64,000 nucleotides of DNA from Pedobacter cryoconitis (GTDB lineage: Bacteria; Bacteroidota; Bacteroidia; Sphingobacteriales; Sphingobacteriaceae): assembly GCF_014200605.1 (NCBI RefSeq), contig NZ_JACHCE010000008.1, forward strand, positions 186,001 to 250,000. Reading direction: 5' to 3'. How positions within the stretch are numbered: position 1 is the first letter of the stretch; every line of letters starts with the position of its first letter. The translations under genes were made by a program, and so were the position numbers. The notes below the pieces were generated by a model. It did no database searches. It saw only the letters and a list, made by a program, of their open reading frames with translations, and had not been told where the DNA came from. Shown here piece after piece: positions 1-9,381 of this stretch.

Positions 1-1071
1 CTCACTGCTTCCTGCAAACATCAGCCGGCTAAAGAAGCGGCTGCTGAATATACCTTAAAAGGTGACGTAATTACTTTACCTGAGCATTCTGTTTTGAAAG
101 GCAAGTTAAAATACATCACTGTTGATACAGAACCTTATCAAATGCAAATGCTCACTGCCGGAACAGTCAGAGCCATTCCTACGCAATACGCTGAAATCGC
201 GCCTCCATTTCAGGGAAGAGTGACTAAATCGTTTATTAAACTAGGCATGAAGACTACTGCTGAAACCCCTTTGTTTGAAATCAGTTCGCCAGATTTTATT
301 GCCGCTCAGAAAGTCTTTTTTCAGGAGAAATCGCAAATGCAGCAGGCAGAGCGGACTTTGAAACGTCAAAAAGATCTGATGGCTAATGGTGTAGGTACAC
401 AAAAAGACCTTGAAGAAGCACAAACCGCCTATGATGTAGAGAAAAAAGAGTTTGAAAATGCAGTTATAGGAATCAAAATTTTTAAAGCAAATCCAGAAAA
501 ACTATCTCTTGGTCAGGCGCTTGTTGTACATGCACCAATTACTGGCGAAGTGATTGAAAATAAAGTGGTTTTGGGCCAGTTTATCAAAGACGATGCTGCC
601 AGTGTTGCAACTGTAGCTAACCTGAATAAAGTATGGGTATCCGGGCAGGTGAAAGAAAAGGATATCCGTTATATCCATGAAAAAGACGAATGTGAAATTG
701 AAGTTGCCGCTTTACCGGGAAAAACAATCAGGGGAAAAGTTTACCACGTCAATGAAGTTGTAGACGAAGATACCCGCAGTGTACAGGTTTTAATTGAATG
801 CGACAACAATGATCATATGCTTAAACCGGGGATGTATGTTTCTGTGAATTTTATAGATGCACCTGCTTCGGCTATTATCGTTCCGTTAAAGGCAATCCTG
901 CAGATGAACGATGCAAATTTTGTTTTCATAGTTACCCCGGATGGTAAATATATCAAGAGAAAAGTAGAAACAGGTGGTACAGAAAAAGACCGTGTTGTTA
1001 TTAAATCAGGTCTGGCCAAAGGCGAAAAGATCGTATCAGAAGGTGGCTTCTATCTATTGGAAGCTAAGTAA
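1..1071 (+). CDS. RND efflux periplasmic adaptor (CusB/CzcB-like), 5' partial
   Basis: The reading frame is open from base 1 and ends at 1071, so the start lies outside the window. A TTG at 94 is not the start, because the frame upstream reads L-T-A-S-C-K, the end of a lipoprotein signal peptide with the lipidated Cys at codon 5. The rest fits a membrane fusion protein: a coiled-coil hairpin around codons 100-145 of the visible frame, a lipoyl-like half (VVHAPITGEVIE), and a beta-barrel ending in KPGMYVSVNF. Adaptors of this family link an inner-membrane RND pump to an outer-membrane channel and can hand metal to the pump. The gene stops 22 bp before the pump gene and is followed by a TolC-like gene, so the three form one efflux operon. 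The substrate is inferred from the pump. Confidence 0.93.
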   Translation, partial: LTASCKHQPAKEAAAEYTLKGDVITLPEHSVLKGKLKYITVDTEPYQMQMLTAGTVRAIPTQYAEIAPPFQGRVTKSFIKLGMKTTAETPLFEISSPDFIAAQKVFFQEKSQMQQAERTLKRQKDLMANGVGTQKDLEEAQTAYDVEKKEFENAVIGIKIFKANPEKLSLGQALVVHAPITGEVIENKVVLGQFIKDDAASVATVANLNKVWVSGQVKEKDIRYIHEKDECEIEVAALPGKTIRGKVYHVNEVVDEDTRSVQVLIECDNNDHMLKPGMYVSVNFIDAPASAIIVPLKAILQMNDANFVFIVTPDGKYIKRKVETGGTEKDRVVIKSGLAKGEKIVSEGGFYLLEAK

Positions 1072-1093
1072 ATCACGCTATTAGCCCATTACT

Positions 1094-4000
1094 ATGAAAC
1101 AATTAATTTTTACTGCAATTAAAAAACGCTGGCTCTTTGCAGCACTATTTATACTCCTGGCCGTATTCGGTTTTTACTCCTGGAAACAACTTTCCATAGA
1201 GGCTTATCCGGATATTGCCGATGTGACCTCGCAGGTCGTAACACAGGTACCGGGCCTGGCTGCCGAAGAAGTAGAACAGCAAATCTCTATCCCGATAGAA
1301 CGTGCATTAAATGGTTTACCAGGCATGCATGTTATGCGCAGCCGGAGTTTATTCGGCCTGTCCCTGATTACCATGGTTTTTGACGATGGGGTAGATGATT
1401 ACTGGGCAAGACAAAGGATTCAGGAACGGTTAACAGATGTCAAACTACCTTTTGGCGCTACCCCGGGACTTGATCCGCTGACCTCGCCAACCGGAGAAAT
1501 CTACCGGTACATTATAGAAAGTAAGAACCACGATTTAAGACAGCTTACTGATTTACAGAACTGGAAAATTATTCCAAGGATCAAGCAGGTACAGGGAGTT
1601 GCCGATGTAGCCAATTTCGGTGGCATCACGACACAATATCAGGTAGAAATCGATCCTGCTAAATTAGCCCAATACCATGTTTCGTTAACAGACGTGCAAA
1701 CTGCCATCAACAGCAATAATACCAATGCCGGCGGAAGTATCTTAAACCGCGGGGAACAAGGTTACGTAGTCCGTGGGATAGGTTTAGTGAAAGATCTGGC
1801 TGCATTAGGTGATGTCGTTGTTAAATCTGTTAGTGGTGTTCCTGTATTTGTAAAGGATTTAGGAGAGCTAAAATATGGAACGCTCGAACGTAAAGGTATT
1901 TTGGGTTATACAGACCGTAACGTAAATTATTCGGACGGGATTGAAGGCATTGTTGTGATGCTGAAAGGGCAGAACCCTTCCGTTGTTCTGGAAGGCATTC
2001 ATAAAGCTGTAGCAGATTTGAATAAAGGGGTTTTACCAGAAGGCGTAACTATACGTGCCTATCTGGACAGGACAAATTTAGTGAATACCACACTGGATAC
2101 GGTTTCCCATACACTTTTAGAAGGGATGGCCCTGGTTATTATCGTGCTGATTGTTTTCCTGGGAAGCTGGAGAGGGGCTCTGATTGTAGCCATTACAATC
2201 CCTGTCGCTTTGCTGGTTGCCTTTATCCTGATGCATTTTACCCATATCCCCGCTAACCTGCTTTCTTTAGGTGCTATTGATTTTGGAATTATCGTGGACG
2301 GGGCAATTGTCATGCTCGAAACAATCCTGAAGAAAAGAGAAGCTAACCCTGAGCAAGAGTTAGAAGAGGTTTCTATCGGTAAAAGGGCATTGAGTGTTGC
2401 AAAACCAATCCTTTTCTCTACGATCATCATCATTACTGCTTACCTGCCTTTATTCTCTTTCGAAAGAGTAGAGAAAAAACTGTTCACGCCCATGGCATTT
2501 ACCGTAGGTTATGCCTTACTCGGAGCATTGGCTGTTGCCTTATTACTAATCCCCGGTTTAGCCTATGCGGTTTATAAAAAGCCAGGAAAAATCTATCATA
2601 ACACCTGGTTAGAGAACCTGACCAAATGGTACGACAGCCGTTTGAAAAAGATCATGGATAAGCCTAAAAAGGTCTTTATGCCCTTGATTTTGGTACTGGT
2701 GGGTGCAGTCATCTTATCAATTACTGTCGGAAAAGACTTTTTACCACCATTAGATGAAGGCTCTATCTGGTTGCAGGTTTCTCTGCCTCCGGGAGTGACT
2801 TTAGAAAAATCAAAAGAAATGAGTGATTCACTCAGGGCAGTAACCATGAAGCATCCTGAAATCACTTATGTGAATGTGCAGGCGGGCCGGAATGACGAGG
2901 GTACTGACTATTTCACTCCGTCACACTTTGAAGTTTCTGTAGGATTGAAACCTTATAAAGAATGGGCTGGCGGTAGAAACAAGGCCGATCTGATCGAAGA
3001 TCTATCCAGAGAATACGCTGCTATGCCGGGTTATACCGTTGCTTTTACCCAGCCTATGATAGACGGGGTAATGGACAAAATTGCAGGTGCACATAGTGAA
3101 CTGGTGGTCAAAGTATATGGTAACGACTTTAAAGAGACCAGAAGAATCACCGAAAATGTAGTCACCACTTTAAGAAAAGTTAAAGGCGCGGTAGACATTG
3201 CAATAGATCAGGAGCCACCTCTGCCACAATTACAAATCAGGGTAAACAGAGATGCCGTAGCCAGGTATGGATTGAATATGAGCGATGTGGCAGAACTCGT
3301 GGAAGTAGCTATTGGTGGAAAAGCTGTTTCACAGATCTTTGCCGGGGATAAAGTTTACGATGTGATTTGCCGTTACAAAGAAGAAAGCCGCAACACACCC
3401 GAAAAAATTGCAAACCTCATGCTGACCTCTTCAACAGGGGCTAAAATTCCATTATCGCAAATTGCAGAAGTGAAAACTGACCTGGGGGAAAGTTCTATTT
3501 CCAGAGAAATGAACCGCAGACAATTAACGGTCAGGTTAAATTTAAGAGGGGCAGATCTAAGCTCGTTTTTAAAAGAAGCACAGGCAAAGATTGCGCAGCA
3601 GGTTAAATTCGATCCCGAAAAATACAAGATTGAATGGGGTGGGCAGTTTGAAAATCAAAACCGGGCTTATGCTAAATTGACTGTTGTAGTGCCTTTAGCT
3701 TTAGCGATCATGTTCTTGTTGCTTTATGGTGCTTTTGGGAAATTCAGGCAGGCAGGTTTGATTCTGAGTATCGTTCCTCTGGCCTTATTTGGTGGGATGT
3801 TAGCACTGAACATACGTGGAATGACCTTAAACGTATCTTCGGCAGTGGGATTTATCGCACTGTTTGGTGTAGCTATACAAAACGGGGTGATCCTGATTTC
3901 TCACATCAACGAACTCCGTAAAAAGGGCTGCGATTTACTAAAAGCGGTTATAGACGGTGCAAAAGATCGTTTCAGACCTGTGCTGATGACTGCGACTGTT

Positions 4001-4225
4001 GCAGCTTTAGGTCTTTTACCTGCTTCTTTGGCTACAGGAATTGGTTCAGATGTGCAAAGACCATTGGCGACAGTGATCGTTTACGGACTGTTTGCCGCTA
4101 CTGCGATTACCTTATTTGTGCTGCCTGCACTCTATTATCTGCTGGAAAGTAAATGGGGCAGGGATGATTTTCAGCCAGATGAATTTCAGTCAATCCCTGC
4201 AGCAGATCATAACAAACCTATCTGA
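1094..4225 (+). CDS. Heavy-metal efflux RND pump, CzcA/CusA family
   Basis: At 1043 residues it has the full length of an inner-membrane HME-RND transporter. There is one N-terminal membrane helix (residues 12-29), two large periplasmic loops and the usual 12-helix pattern. Helix 4 carries DFGIIVDGAIVMLE (D396, D402, E409). In this family, DFG..VDG..V...E marks pumps for divalent cations (Czc/Cnr/Ncc type), whereas monovalent Cu/Ag pumps carry an AIGAMVDAA-type version. Zn, Co, Ni or Cd is therefore more likely than copper. It uses the proton gradient to drive periplasmic or cytoplasmic metal through the adjacent TolC-like channel. Its position just upstream of a nickel enzyme operon makes nickel or cobalt export worth considering, but that is inference. 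Confidence 0.95.
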   Translation: MKQLIFTAIKKRWLFAALFILLAVFGFYSWKQLSIEAYPDIADVTSQVVTQVPGLAAEEVEQQISIPIERALNGLPGMHVMRSRSLFGLSLITMVFDDGVDDYWARQRIQERLTDVKLPFGATPGLDPLTSPTGEIYRYIIESKNHDLRQLTDLQNWKIIPRIKQVQGVADVANFGGITTQYQVEIDPAKLAQYHVSLTDVQTAINSNNTNAGGSILNRGEQGYVVRGIGLVKDLAALGDVVVKSVSGVPVFVKDLGELKYGTLERKGILGYTDRNVNYSDGIEGIVVMLKGQNPSVVLEGIHKAVADLNKGVLPEGVTIRAYLDRTNLVNTTLDTVSHTLLEGMALVIIVLIVFLGSWRGALIVAITIPVALLVAFILMHFTHIPANLLSLGAIDFGIIVDGAIVMLETILKKREANPEQELEEVSIGKRALSVAKPILFSTIIIITAYLPLFSFERVEKKLFTPMAFTVGYALLGALAVALLLIPGLAYAVYKKPGKIYHNTWLENLTKWYDSRLKKIMDKPKKVFMPLILVLVGAVILSITVGKDFLPPLDEGSIWLQVSLPPGVTLEKSKEMSDSLRAVTMKHPEITYVNVQAGRNDEGTDYFTPSHFEVSVGLKPYKEWAGGRNKADLIEDLSREYAAMPGYTVAFTQPMIDGVMDKIAGAHSELVVKVYGNDFKETRRITENVVTTLRKVKGAVDIAIDQEPPLPQLQIRVNRDAVARYGLNMSDVAELVEVAIGGKAVSQIFAGDKVYDVICRYKEESRNTPEKIANLMLTSSTGAKIPLSQIAEVKTDLGESSISREMNRRQLTVRLNLRGADLSSFLKEAQAKIAQQVKFDPEKYKIEWGGQFENQNRAYAKLTVVVPLALAIMFLLLYGAFGKFRQAGLILSIVPLALFGGMLALNIRGMTLNVSSAVGFIALFGVAIQNGVILISHINELRKKGCDLLKAVIDGAKDRFRPVLMTATVAALGLLPASLATGIGSDVQRPLATVIVYGLFAATAITLFVLPALYYLLESKWGRDDFQPDEFQSIPAADHNKPI

Positions 4226-4247
4226 TAAAAGATAAAAAAATACAGAG

Positions 4248-5531
4248 ATGAAACTTACTTCATATATCTTGTCCTTGGCCCTGGTTACAGGGATAACCTT
4301 TAAAGGACAAGCACAGGTTGATACCCTGTCTTTAAATTCTAAAATATCTGTTGTGCAATATCTTAGCCGTGTTGGTAAAGAGAATTTGGGTTATGCCGCA
4401 GAAAAATACAATGTAAATATTGCCGAAGCAGGAATTGAAACCGCAAAAATTTTCCCTGACCCTCAGTTTTCATTCGGTGCTTTTGATAATCAGCAGTCTA
4501 AGCTGAAACTTGGCCAGGGGTTAACTTTTGGTCTGGGGACAACCATAGAATTAGGTGGTAAAAGAAGTGCCCGGATCAATCTTGCTAAAAGCCAGACAGA
4601 GTTGAGCAAAGCACTTTTACAGGATTACTTACGAAACCTGAGAGCTGATGCTGCAATCGCTTATTACAATGCTATTCAACAATATTCCTTATTGAAAGTT
4701 CAGCAGTATTCTTATCAAATGATGAAACAGCTGGCAGATGCAGATGCGATACGTTATAAACTGGGTGCTATTACAGAAACCGATGCCAGGCAATCAAAAC
4801 TGGAAGCCAGTAACCTGCAAAATGGTTTGTATCAGAACGAAGCAGACTGGAAAAATTCGCTGATCAAACTGGGTGCTTATCTGGGTAAAAAGAATGCGGA
4901 CACCTTGTTGATTCCTGATGGCGATTTCGAAAACCTGGGGCGTGATTTAAACTATCAGACTTTAATCAGTAATGCGCAAAGTATCAGAGCAGATGCTGTC
5001 GCTGCATTAAACAGTAAAGCTGTAGCTGAAAGAAGCCTTGAGCTTGTTAAAGCAAATAGAAGAATTGATCTGGGTGTTAACGCCGGTTTACAGTTTAACG
5101 GAGAGTCTACCAACGAAATTGCGCCGACACCTTATCACCGTACTGCCAATATTGGGTTCAGTGTACCTTTAAAACTATCAAACCATTATAAAGGGGATTT
5201 GAAAAGCGCGAAGTTTACAATCAAACAGGCAGGCGTACAATATGACCAGGTTTTACAGCAGATCCAGGTTGAAGTTACCCAGGCTTATTTCAATTATACC
5301 GCCGCCGGAAAACAGGTTCAACAGTATAAAGACGGACTTTTAGCTGAAGGAAAGAAGATCCTGGCTGCCAAAGTCTATAGCTATAAACGTGGTGAAACCT
5401 CTCTTTTAGAGGTATTGAATGCACAAAGAACTTATAATGAAGTGCAGCAGGGATTTTATGAATCACAATCAAATTATGCTTCAGCACTCATAGAACTGGA
5501 ACGGGCTGCAGGGATATGGGATATCAAATAA
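4248..5531 (+). CDS. TolC-family outer-membrane efflux channel (CzcC/CusC-like)
   Basis: A 427-residue protein with a signal peptide (residues 1-22, cleavage near GQA-Q) and two TolC-type halves rich in long amphipathic helices (around 80-220 and 270-420). The family forms trimeric outer-membrane ducts. It starts 22 bp after the RND pump stop, so it is the third gene of the efflux operon. A hairpin with a T-rich tail follows at 5569-5607. It carries no N-terminal Cys, so it is probably not lipidated. Pairing with the neighbouring pump is inferred from the operon. Confidence 0.93.
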   Translation: MKLTSYILSLALVTGITFKGQAQVDTLSLNSKISVVQYLSRVGKENLGYAAEKYNVNIAEAGIETAKIFPDPQFSFGAFDNQQSKLKLGQGLTFGLGTTIELGGKRSARINLAKSQTELSKALLQDYLRNLRADAAIAYYNAIQQYSLLKVQQYSYQMMKQLADADAIRYKLGAITETDARQSKLEASNLQNGLYQNEADWKNSLIKLGAYLGKKNADTLLIPDGDFENLGRDLNYQTLISNAQSIRADAVAALNSKAVAERSLELVKANRRIDLGVNAGLQFNGESTNEIAPTPYHRTANIGFSVPLKLSNHYKGDLKSAKFTIKQAGVQYDQVLQQIQVEVTQAYFNYTAAGKQVQQYKDGLLAEGKKILAAKVYSYKRGETSLLEVLNAQRTYNEVQQGFYESQSNYASALIELERAAGIWDIK

Positions 5532-5568
5532 TTTTGAACTGCTAAGATTTGTTTAGGCGGCAATAATT

Positions 5569-5607
5569 CCGCCGGCAGGATTCTGTATTTAAGGATCGGG
5601 CCGGCGG
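5569..5607 (+). terminator. Probable terminator of the efflux operon
   Basis: The arms CCGCCGGC (5569-5576) and GCCGGCGG (5600-5607) are perfectly complementary with a 23-nt loop, followed by TTTGCTGTTTT. It lies 37 bp after the TolC-like stop. The loop is longer than usual and the T tract is interrupted, so the call is moderate. Confidence 0.5.
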
Positions 5608-5730
5608 TTTGCTGTTTTATAATAAAGCTCTTGTATAATCAGTGTTTATTATTTTAAAAAAGCGTGATAGTTAACAGCATATTCGTGATTTGTACTAGAG
5701 CTTAAGTTATGGGCTTCATATTTTTGGGAT

Positions 5731-6162
5731 GTGAAAATATTTATCCGCATAGTATGCTTTTTAATTGTTCTTGTCTTAATAAGCAAGGAAAGAAGTTTTG
5801 CGCATGATATTCAACAGCATGATCAAAGTAATATTGCGCATGATCAATATCCTCTTCAGCAATCGCTAAAACAAAAACAGTACAGTCAATTATCTCCTGA
5901 TGACTTGACTGCATTTCAATTACCAGATCATGCGGTCAATATTGATCAGTATTTTCTTGATGGCGAAGGTGTTGACTTAAAAGAAGTAAAAGCGGGTCCT
6001 TTAACTTCTTCGCACGCCGCTGTGCTGTTACTCGTTTTTAATCATTTATTGGCAAAATCCTGTACTATTATCCTGAATACGCTTCGTGAAAAGGAAATCT
6101 CTGCCGCTTATACCACTCCAAGGTATATTTTACATCATAATTTACGTATTCCTTCCTGTTAA
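5731..6162 (+). CDS. Exported hypothetical protein, His-containing
   Basis: A 143-residue product starting at GTG, with an N-terminal hydrophobic segment (residues 3-18) and a likely cleavage after SFA, so probably periplasmic. The mature N-terminus is rich in His and Gln (HDIQQHDQ..IAHDQY), and the middle holds a hydrophobic stretch near residues 92-112 (AAVLLLVFNHLL). I do not recognise a family. It lies alone between the metal efflux operon and the urease operon on the same strand, so a metal-linked role is possible but unproven. No ATG is available near the N-terminus. The signal peptide argues for a real gene. Confidence 0.55.
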   Translation: MKIFIRIVCFLIVLVLISKERSFAHDIQQHDQSNIAHDQYPLQQSLKQKQYSQLSPDDLTAFQLPDHAVNIDQYFLDGEGVDLKEVKAGPLTSSHAAVLLLVFNHLLAKSCTIILNTLREKEISAAYTTPRYILHHNLRIPSC

Positions 6163-6424
6163 GAATCAATTTTAGTTATTGATTTTTCGTTTTCCAGTTG
6201 ATTAGCCTGTTTTATTTGGTGTTAAATCTCCTGAAATGTCTTTTTAATATTTTTTTAGAATGATTATTTCGTTTTATATGATTAAAATCATTGTATTTTT
6301 AGTGAGTTGCGTTGATTTGTATGTTTTTATAAGCTTATATAGTCTGTTTTGATGTCTGTATATTGATGTTGTTTGATTCTTAATTGTCTTTTAAATATTT
6401 TTTACCTGTAAATTAGAAAATAAT

Positions 6425-6727
6425 ATGCATTTGACCCCTCGGGAAACCGAAAAACTACTGCTGCATCTGGCAGGTGAGCTGGCTGCCAAGCGAAAAGCCC
6501 GTGGTTTGAAATTAAATTATCCGGAATCAATCGCTTATATCAGCGGTGAATTAATGGAAGCAGCCCGTGACGGTAAATCTGTCGCAGAACTGATGCAATT
6601 CGGAGCGACTTTACTAACCCGCGATGATGTCATGACAGGTATTCCTGAAATGATTCACGACATCCAGATAGAAGCCACTTTTCCAGACGGAACCAAATTG
6701 GTGACCGTTCATGATCCAATCCGTTAA
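6425..6727 (+). CDS. ureA: Urease subunit gamma
   Basis: A 100-residue protein that matches the urease gamma subunit along its whole length, from MHLTPRETEKLLLHLA to the ending LVTVHDPIR. Urease hydrolyses urea to ammonia and carbamate in the cytoplasm as an (alpha-beta-gamma)3 assembly; gamma is structural. It is the first gene of the operon, preceded by a 262-bp AT-rich gap in which I could not assign a clear promoter. ureB starts 17 bp after its stop. The three structural subunits are separate genes, unlike the fused form of Helicobacter. Confidence 0.98.
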   Translation: MHLTPRETEKLLLHLAGELAAKRKARGLKLNYPESIAYISGELMEAARDGKSVAELMQFGATLLTRDDVMTGIPEMIHDIQIEATFPDGTKLVTVHDPIR

Positions 6728-6743
6728 TCTTATTCAGTTCAAC

Positions 6744-7118
6744 ATGATACCAGGAGAAATATTTATCAAAGAAGGGGATGTGATCTGTAATGAAGGTCGT
6801 AAAACCGTGAAATTAAAGGTCACCAACACCGGAGACCGCCCGATTCAGGTCGGTTCACACTTCCATTTTTTTGAAGTGAATAAAGCGATGTCTTTTGACC
6901 GTGAAAAAGCGTTCGGAATGAGGCTTAATATTATTGCAAGTACCGCTGTGCGTTTCGAGCCGGGCGAAGCCAAAGAAGTTGAGGTGGTAGAATTTGGCGG
7001 GATGCGCAGGCTATACGGGCATAACAACCTGGTCAATGGTGATACCACATTGCCACAGAATAAAATTGCCGCTATGCAGAAAGTGGAAAGAAATCATTTC
7101 AAAAATGAACCGGAATAG
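6744..7118 (+). CDS. ureB: Urease subunit beta
   Basis: A 124-residue urease beta subunit. The frame is open from 6711, inside the end of ureA, but the conserved N-terminus MIPGEIF begins at the ATG at 6744, so that start is chosen. Typical beta-subunit sequence follows: a stretch around IQVGSHFHFFEVN and the later VVEFGGMRRLYGHNNL. It packs on the alpha subunit and helps position the active-site flap. It sits between ureA and ureC in the operon. Confidence 0.98.
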   Translation: MIPGEIFIKEGDVICNEGRKTVKLKVTNTGDRPIQVGSHFHFFEVNKAMSFDREKAFGMRLNIIASTAVRFEPGEAKEVEVVEFGGMRRLYGHNNLVNGDTTLPQNKIAAMQKVERNHFKNEPE

Positions 7119-7139
7119 CACCTTTTAGAATTTAAGAAC

Positions 7140-8861
7140 ATGAGTTTAAAGATAAACAGGAAAAATTACACCAATATTTTTGGTCCTACCACAGGCGATA
7201 AAATAAGGCTTGCAGATACAGAGATCATTATAGAAATAGAAGATGACCTTTCGCATCCTGGTGATGAAGCCAAATTTGGGGGCGGTAAAACGGTGCGGGA
7301 TGGGATGTGCCAGTCTTCTATTGCAGTCAGGGATCAGGGCGTACTGGATATGGCGATTACCGGGGCTATTATTATAGAACACTGGGGGATCGTAAAGGCC
7401 GATATTGGGATTAAAGACGGTAAAATTGTTGGAATAGGCTGTGCTGGAAACCCGGATACCACAGACGGTATATCCCCAAACATGATTATCGGCGCCTCGA
7501 CCGAGGTACATGGTGGTTCCGGTTATATTGTAACTGCCGGAGGGATAGATACACATATTCACTTTATCAGTCCCACACAAATAGAAACGGCACTTTATAG
7601 TGGTATTACCACAATGATTGGTGGTGGTACGGGACCAGCTGATGGTACCAATGCTACGACAGTAACACCAGGTAAATGGAATATTAAAAGAATGCTTCAG
7701 GCTGCCGAAGCCTTTCCTGTCAATGTTGGCTTCTTTGGTAAAGGGAACTGTGCTACCGAAGCCCCTTTGGCAGAACAGATTGAGGCCGGAGCTTTAGGTT
7801 TGAAAATCCACGAAGACTGGGGGGCTACACCTGCTACTATTGATGCTTCTTTGACTGTTGCAGATAAATATGATGTTCAGGTTGCCATCCATACCGATAC
7901 GCTGAACGAAGCTGGTTTCCTGGAAGACACGATTAATGCAATCAATGGCCGCGTAATCCATACTTTCCATACCGAGGGTGCAGGTGGGGGACATGCCCCT
8001 GATATTATCAAAGCGGCCATGTACGCAAATGTTTTGCCAGCCTCAACAAACCCTACAAGACCTTATACTAAAAATACAATAGATGAGCATCTTGATATGC
8101 TGATGGTTTGTCATCACCTGAGTAAAAATATTCCGGAAGATGTGGCTTTTGCCGATTCCAGGATACGTCCTGAAACCATAGCTGCCGAAGATATTTTACA
8201 GGATCTGGGTGTTTTCAGTATCATGAGTTCAGACTCTCAGGCCATGGGCCGTGTTGGAGAAGTCATTATGCGTACCTGGCAAACGGCCGATAAAATGAAA
8301 AAACAACGGAGTTATCTGCCCGAAGATGTGAAAAATGAAAATGACAATTACCGGGCTAAGCGCTATGTTGCAAAATATACGATCAATCCTGCCATTGCCC
8401 ATGGAATTTCCAAATACGTAGGTTCTTTAGAGCCTGGTAAAATTGCCGATCTGGTGATTTGGAAACCTGCATTTTTTGGTGTCAAACCAGAAATTATCAT
8501 CAAAGGCGGAATGATTATCGCGAGTAAAATGGGAGATGCCAATGCTTCTATACCAACTCCGCAACCTGTCATCATGCGGAATATGTTTGCTGCTTATGGC
8601 AGGGCTGTCACGAAATCAGCATTCACCTTTGTTTCAAAAGTTTCACTGGATAACGGCATTGCAGCCGAATATGGATTAGAGAAAACGCTGCTTCCTGTAG
8701 TGAATTGCCGGAATATTTCTAAACGGGATATGATCCACAATGACGCATTACCAGAAATTACTGTCGATCCGGAGAACTATGAAGTCAAAGTAGATGGGGA
8801 GAAAATAACCTGTGAGCCTATTGATGAAGTCGCATTGGGGCAGCGTTATTTCCTTTTTTAA
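7140..8861 (+). CDS. ureC: Urease subunit alpha (catalytic)
   Basis: A 573-residue alpha subunit, normal length. All key residues are visible: nickel ligands H139 and H141 (THIH), the lysine that is carbamylated to bridge the two nickel ions (K222 in GLKIHEDWG), and the mobile flap with C324-H325-H326. The amidohydrolase barrel is intact and the C-terminus is the usual RYFLF-type end. It holds the dinuclear nickel centre that hydrolyses urea. It follows ureB by 21 bp and precedes the accessory genes. Nothing suggests an inactive enzyme. Confidence 0.99.
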   Translation: MSLKINRKNYTNIFGPTTGDKIRLADTEIIIEIEDDLSHPGDEAKFGGGKTVRDGMCQSSIAVRDQGVLDMAITGAIIIEHWGIVKADIGIKDGKIVGIGCAGNPDTTDGISPNMIIGASTEVHGGSGYIVTAGGIDTHIHFISPTQIETALYSGITTMIGGGTGPADGTNATTVTPGKWNIKRMLQAAEAFPVNVGFFGKGNCATEAPLAEQIEAGALGLKIHEDWGATPATIDASLTVADKYDVQVAIHTDTLNEAGFLEDTINAINGRVIHTFHTEGAGGGHAPDIIKAAMYANVLPASTNPTRPYTKNTIDEHLDMLMVCHHLSKNIPEDVAFADSRIRPETIAAEDILQDLGVFSIMSSDSQAMGRVGEVIMRTWQTADKMKKQRSYLPEDVKNENDNYRAKRYVAKYTINPAIAHGISKYVGSLEPGKIADLVIWKPAFFGVKPEIIIKGGMIIASKMGDANASIPTPQPVIMRNMFAAYGRAVTKSAFTFVSKVSLDNGIAAEYGLEKTLLPVVNCRNISKRDMIHNDALPEITVDPENYEVKVDGEKITCEPIDEVALGQRYFLF

Positions 8862-8873
8862 AGAAAGCAGCAT

Positions 8874-9380
8874 ATGATTGTACAGGAAATTATAGGAAAT
8901 AAAAGTGATTATCCCATTGATGGGCTCGAAAGAGATCTGCTGGAGCTGGAATGGTATGAAACCACTAAGCGTATTCAAAGAAAAAAGACGGTTAAAGGGA
9001 TGGAAATTGCTATCCGGTTTGTCAAAGAAGGGCAGCGGTTAAGACAGGGTGATATCCTTTATATAGATACAGAAAAAGTGGTTTTGGTTCATATTTTACC
9101 TTGTGAGGCCATTGTCATCATTCCGGATACTTTGCTGGAAATGGGGACGGTCTGTTATGAAATCGGGAACAAGCATATGCCGTTGTTTATACAGGATAAC
9201 AAGGTGATGATGCCTTTTGAAATGCCGATGTTCCGCTGGCTGGAGGCCAGTGGTTATCGGCCCGAAAAGCAGATTGTACAATTATTTCATCTGCTGAAAT
9301 CAAATGTTGAACCCCATGGGCACAGTGGGAATACGTCCTTATTCACAAAAATCCTGAACCTGGCAGCAGCAAAAGAATAG
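8874..9380 (+). CDS. ureE: Urease accessory protein, nickel chaperone
   Basis: A 168-residue UreE. The C-terminal metal-binding domain has the conserved GNKH motif with His101, the family's main nickel ligand at the dimer interface. The C-terminal tail lacks the long polyhistidine stretch seen in Klebsiella; only a short HGHS remains near residue 142. UreE passes nickel to UreG during active-site assembly. It starts 12 bp after ureC and ends one base before ureF. Confidence 0.95.
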   Translation: MIVQEIIGNKSDYPIDGLERDLLELEWYETTKRIQRKKTVKGMEIAIRFVKEGQRLRQGDILYIDTEKVVLVHILPCEAIVIIPDTLLEMGTVCYEIGNKHMPLFIQDNKVMMPFEMPMFRWLEASGYRPEKQIVQLFHLLKSNVEPHGHSGNTSLFTKILNLAAAKE

Positions 9381-9381
9381 C

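Noticed and set aside
94..1071. A start of the efflux adaptor at TTG 94
   Set aside because: The frame is open to base 1 and encodes a lipobox upstream, so the true start lies outside the window.
7146..7580. 144-codon open frame on the minus strand inside ureC
   Set aside because: It is antisense to a fully conserved part of ureC and encodes no recognisable protein.
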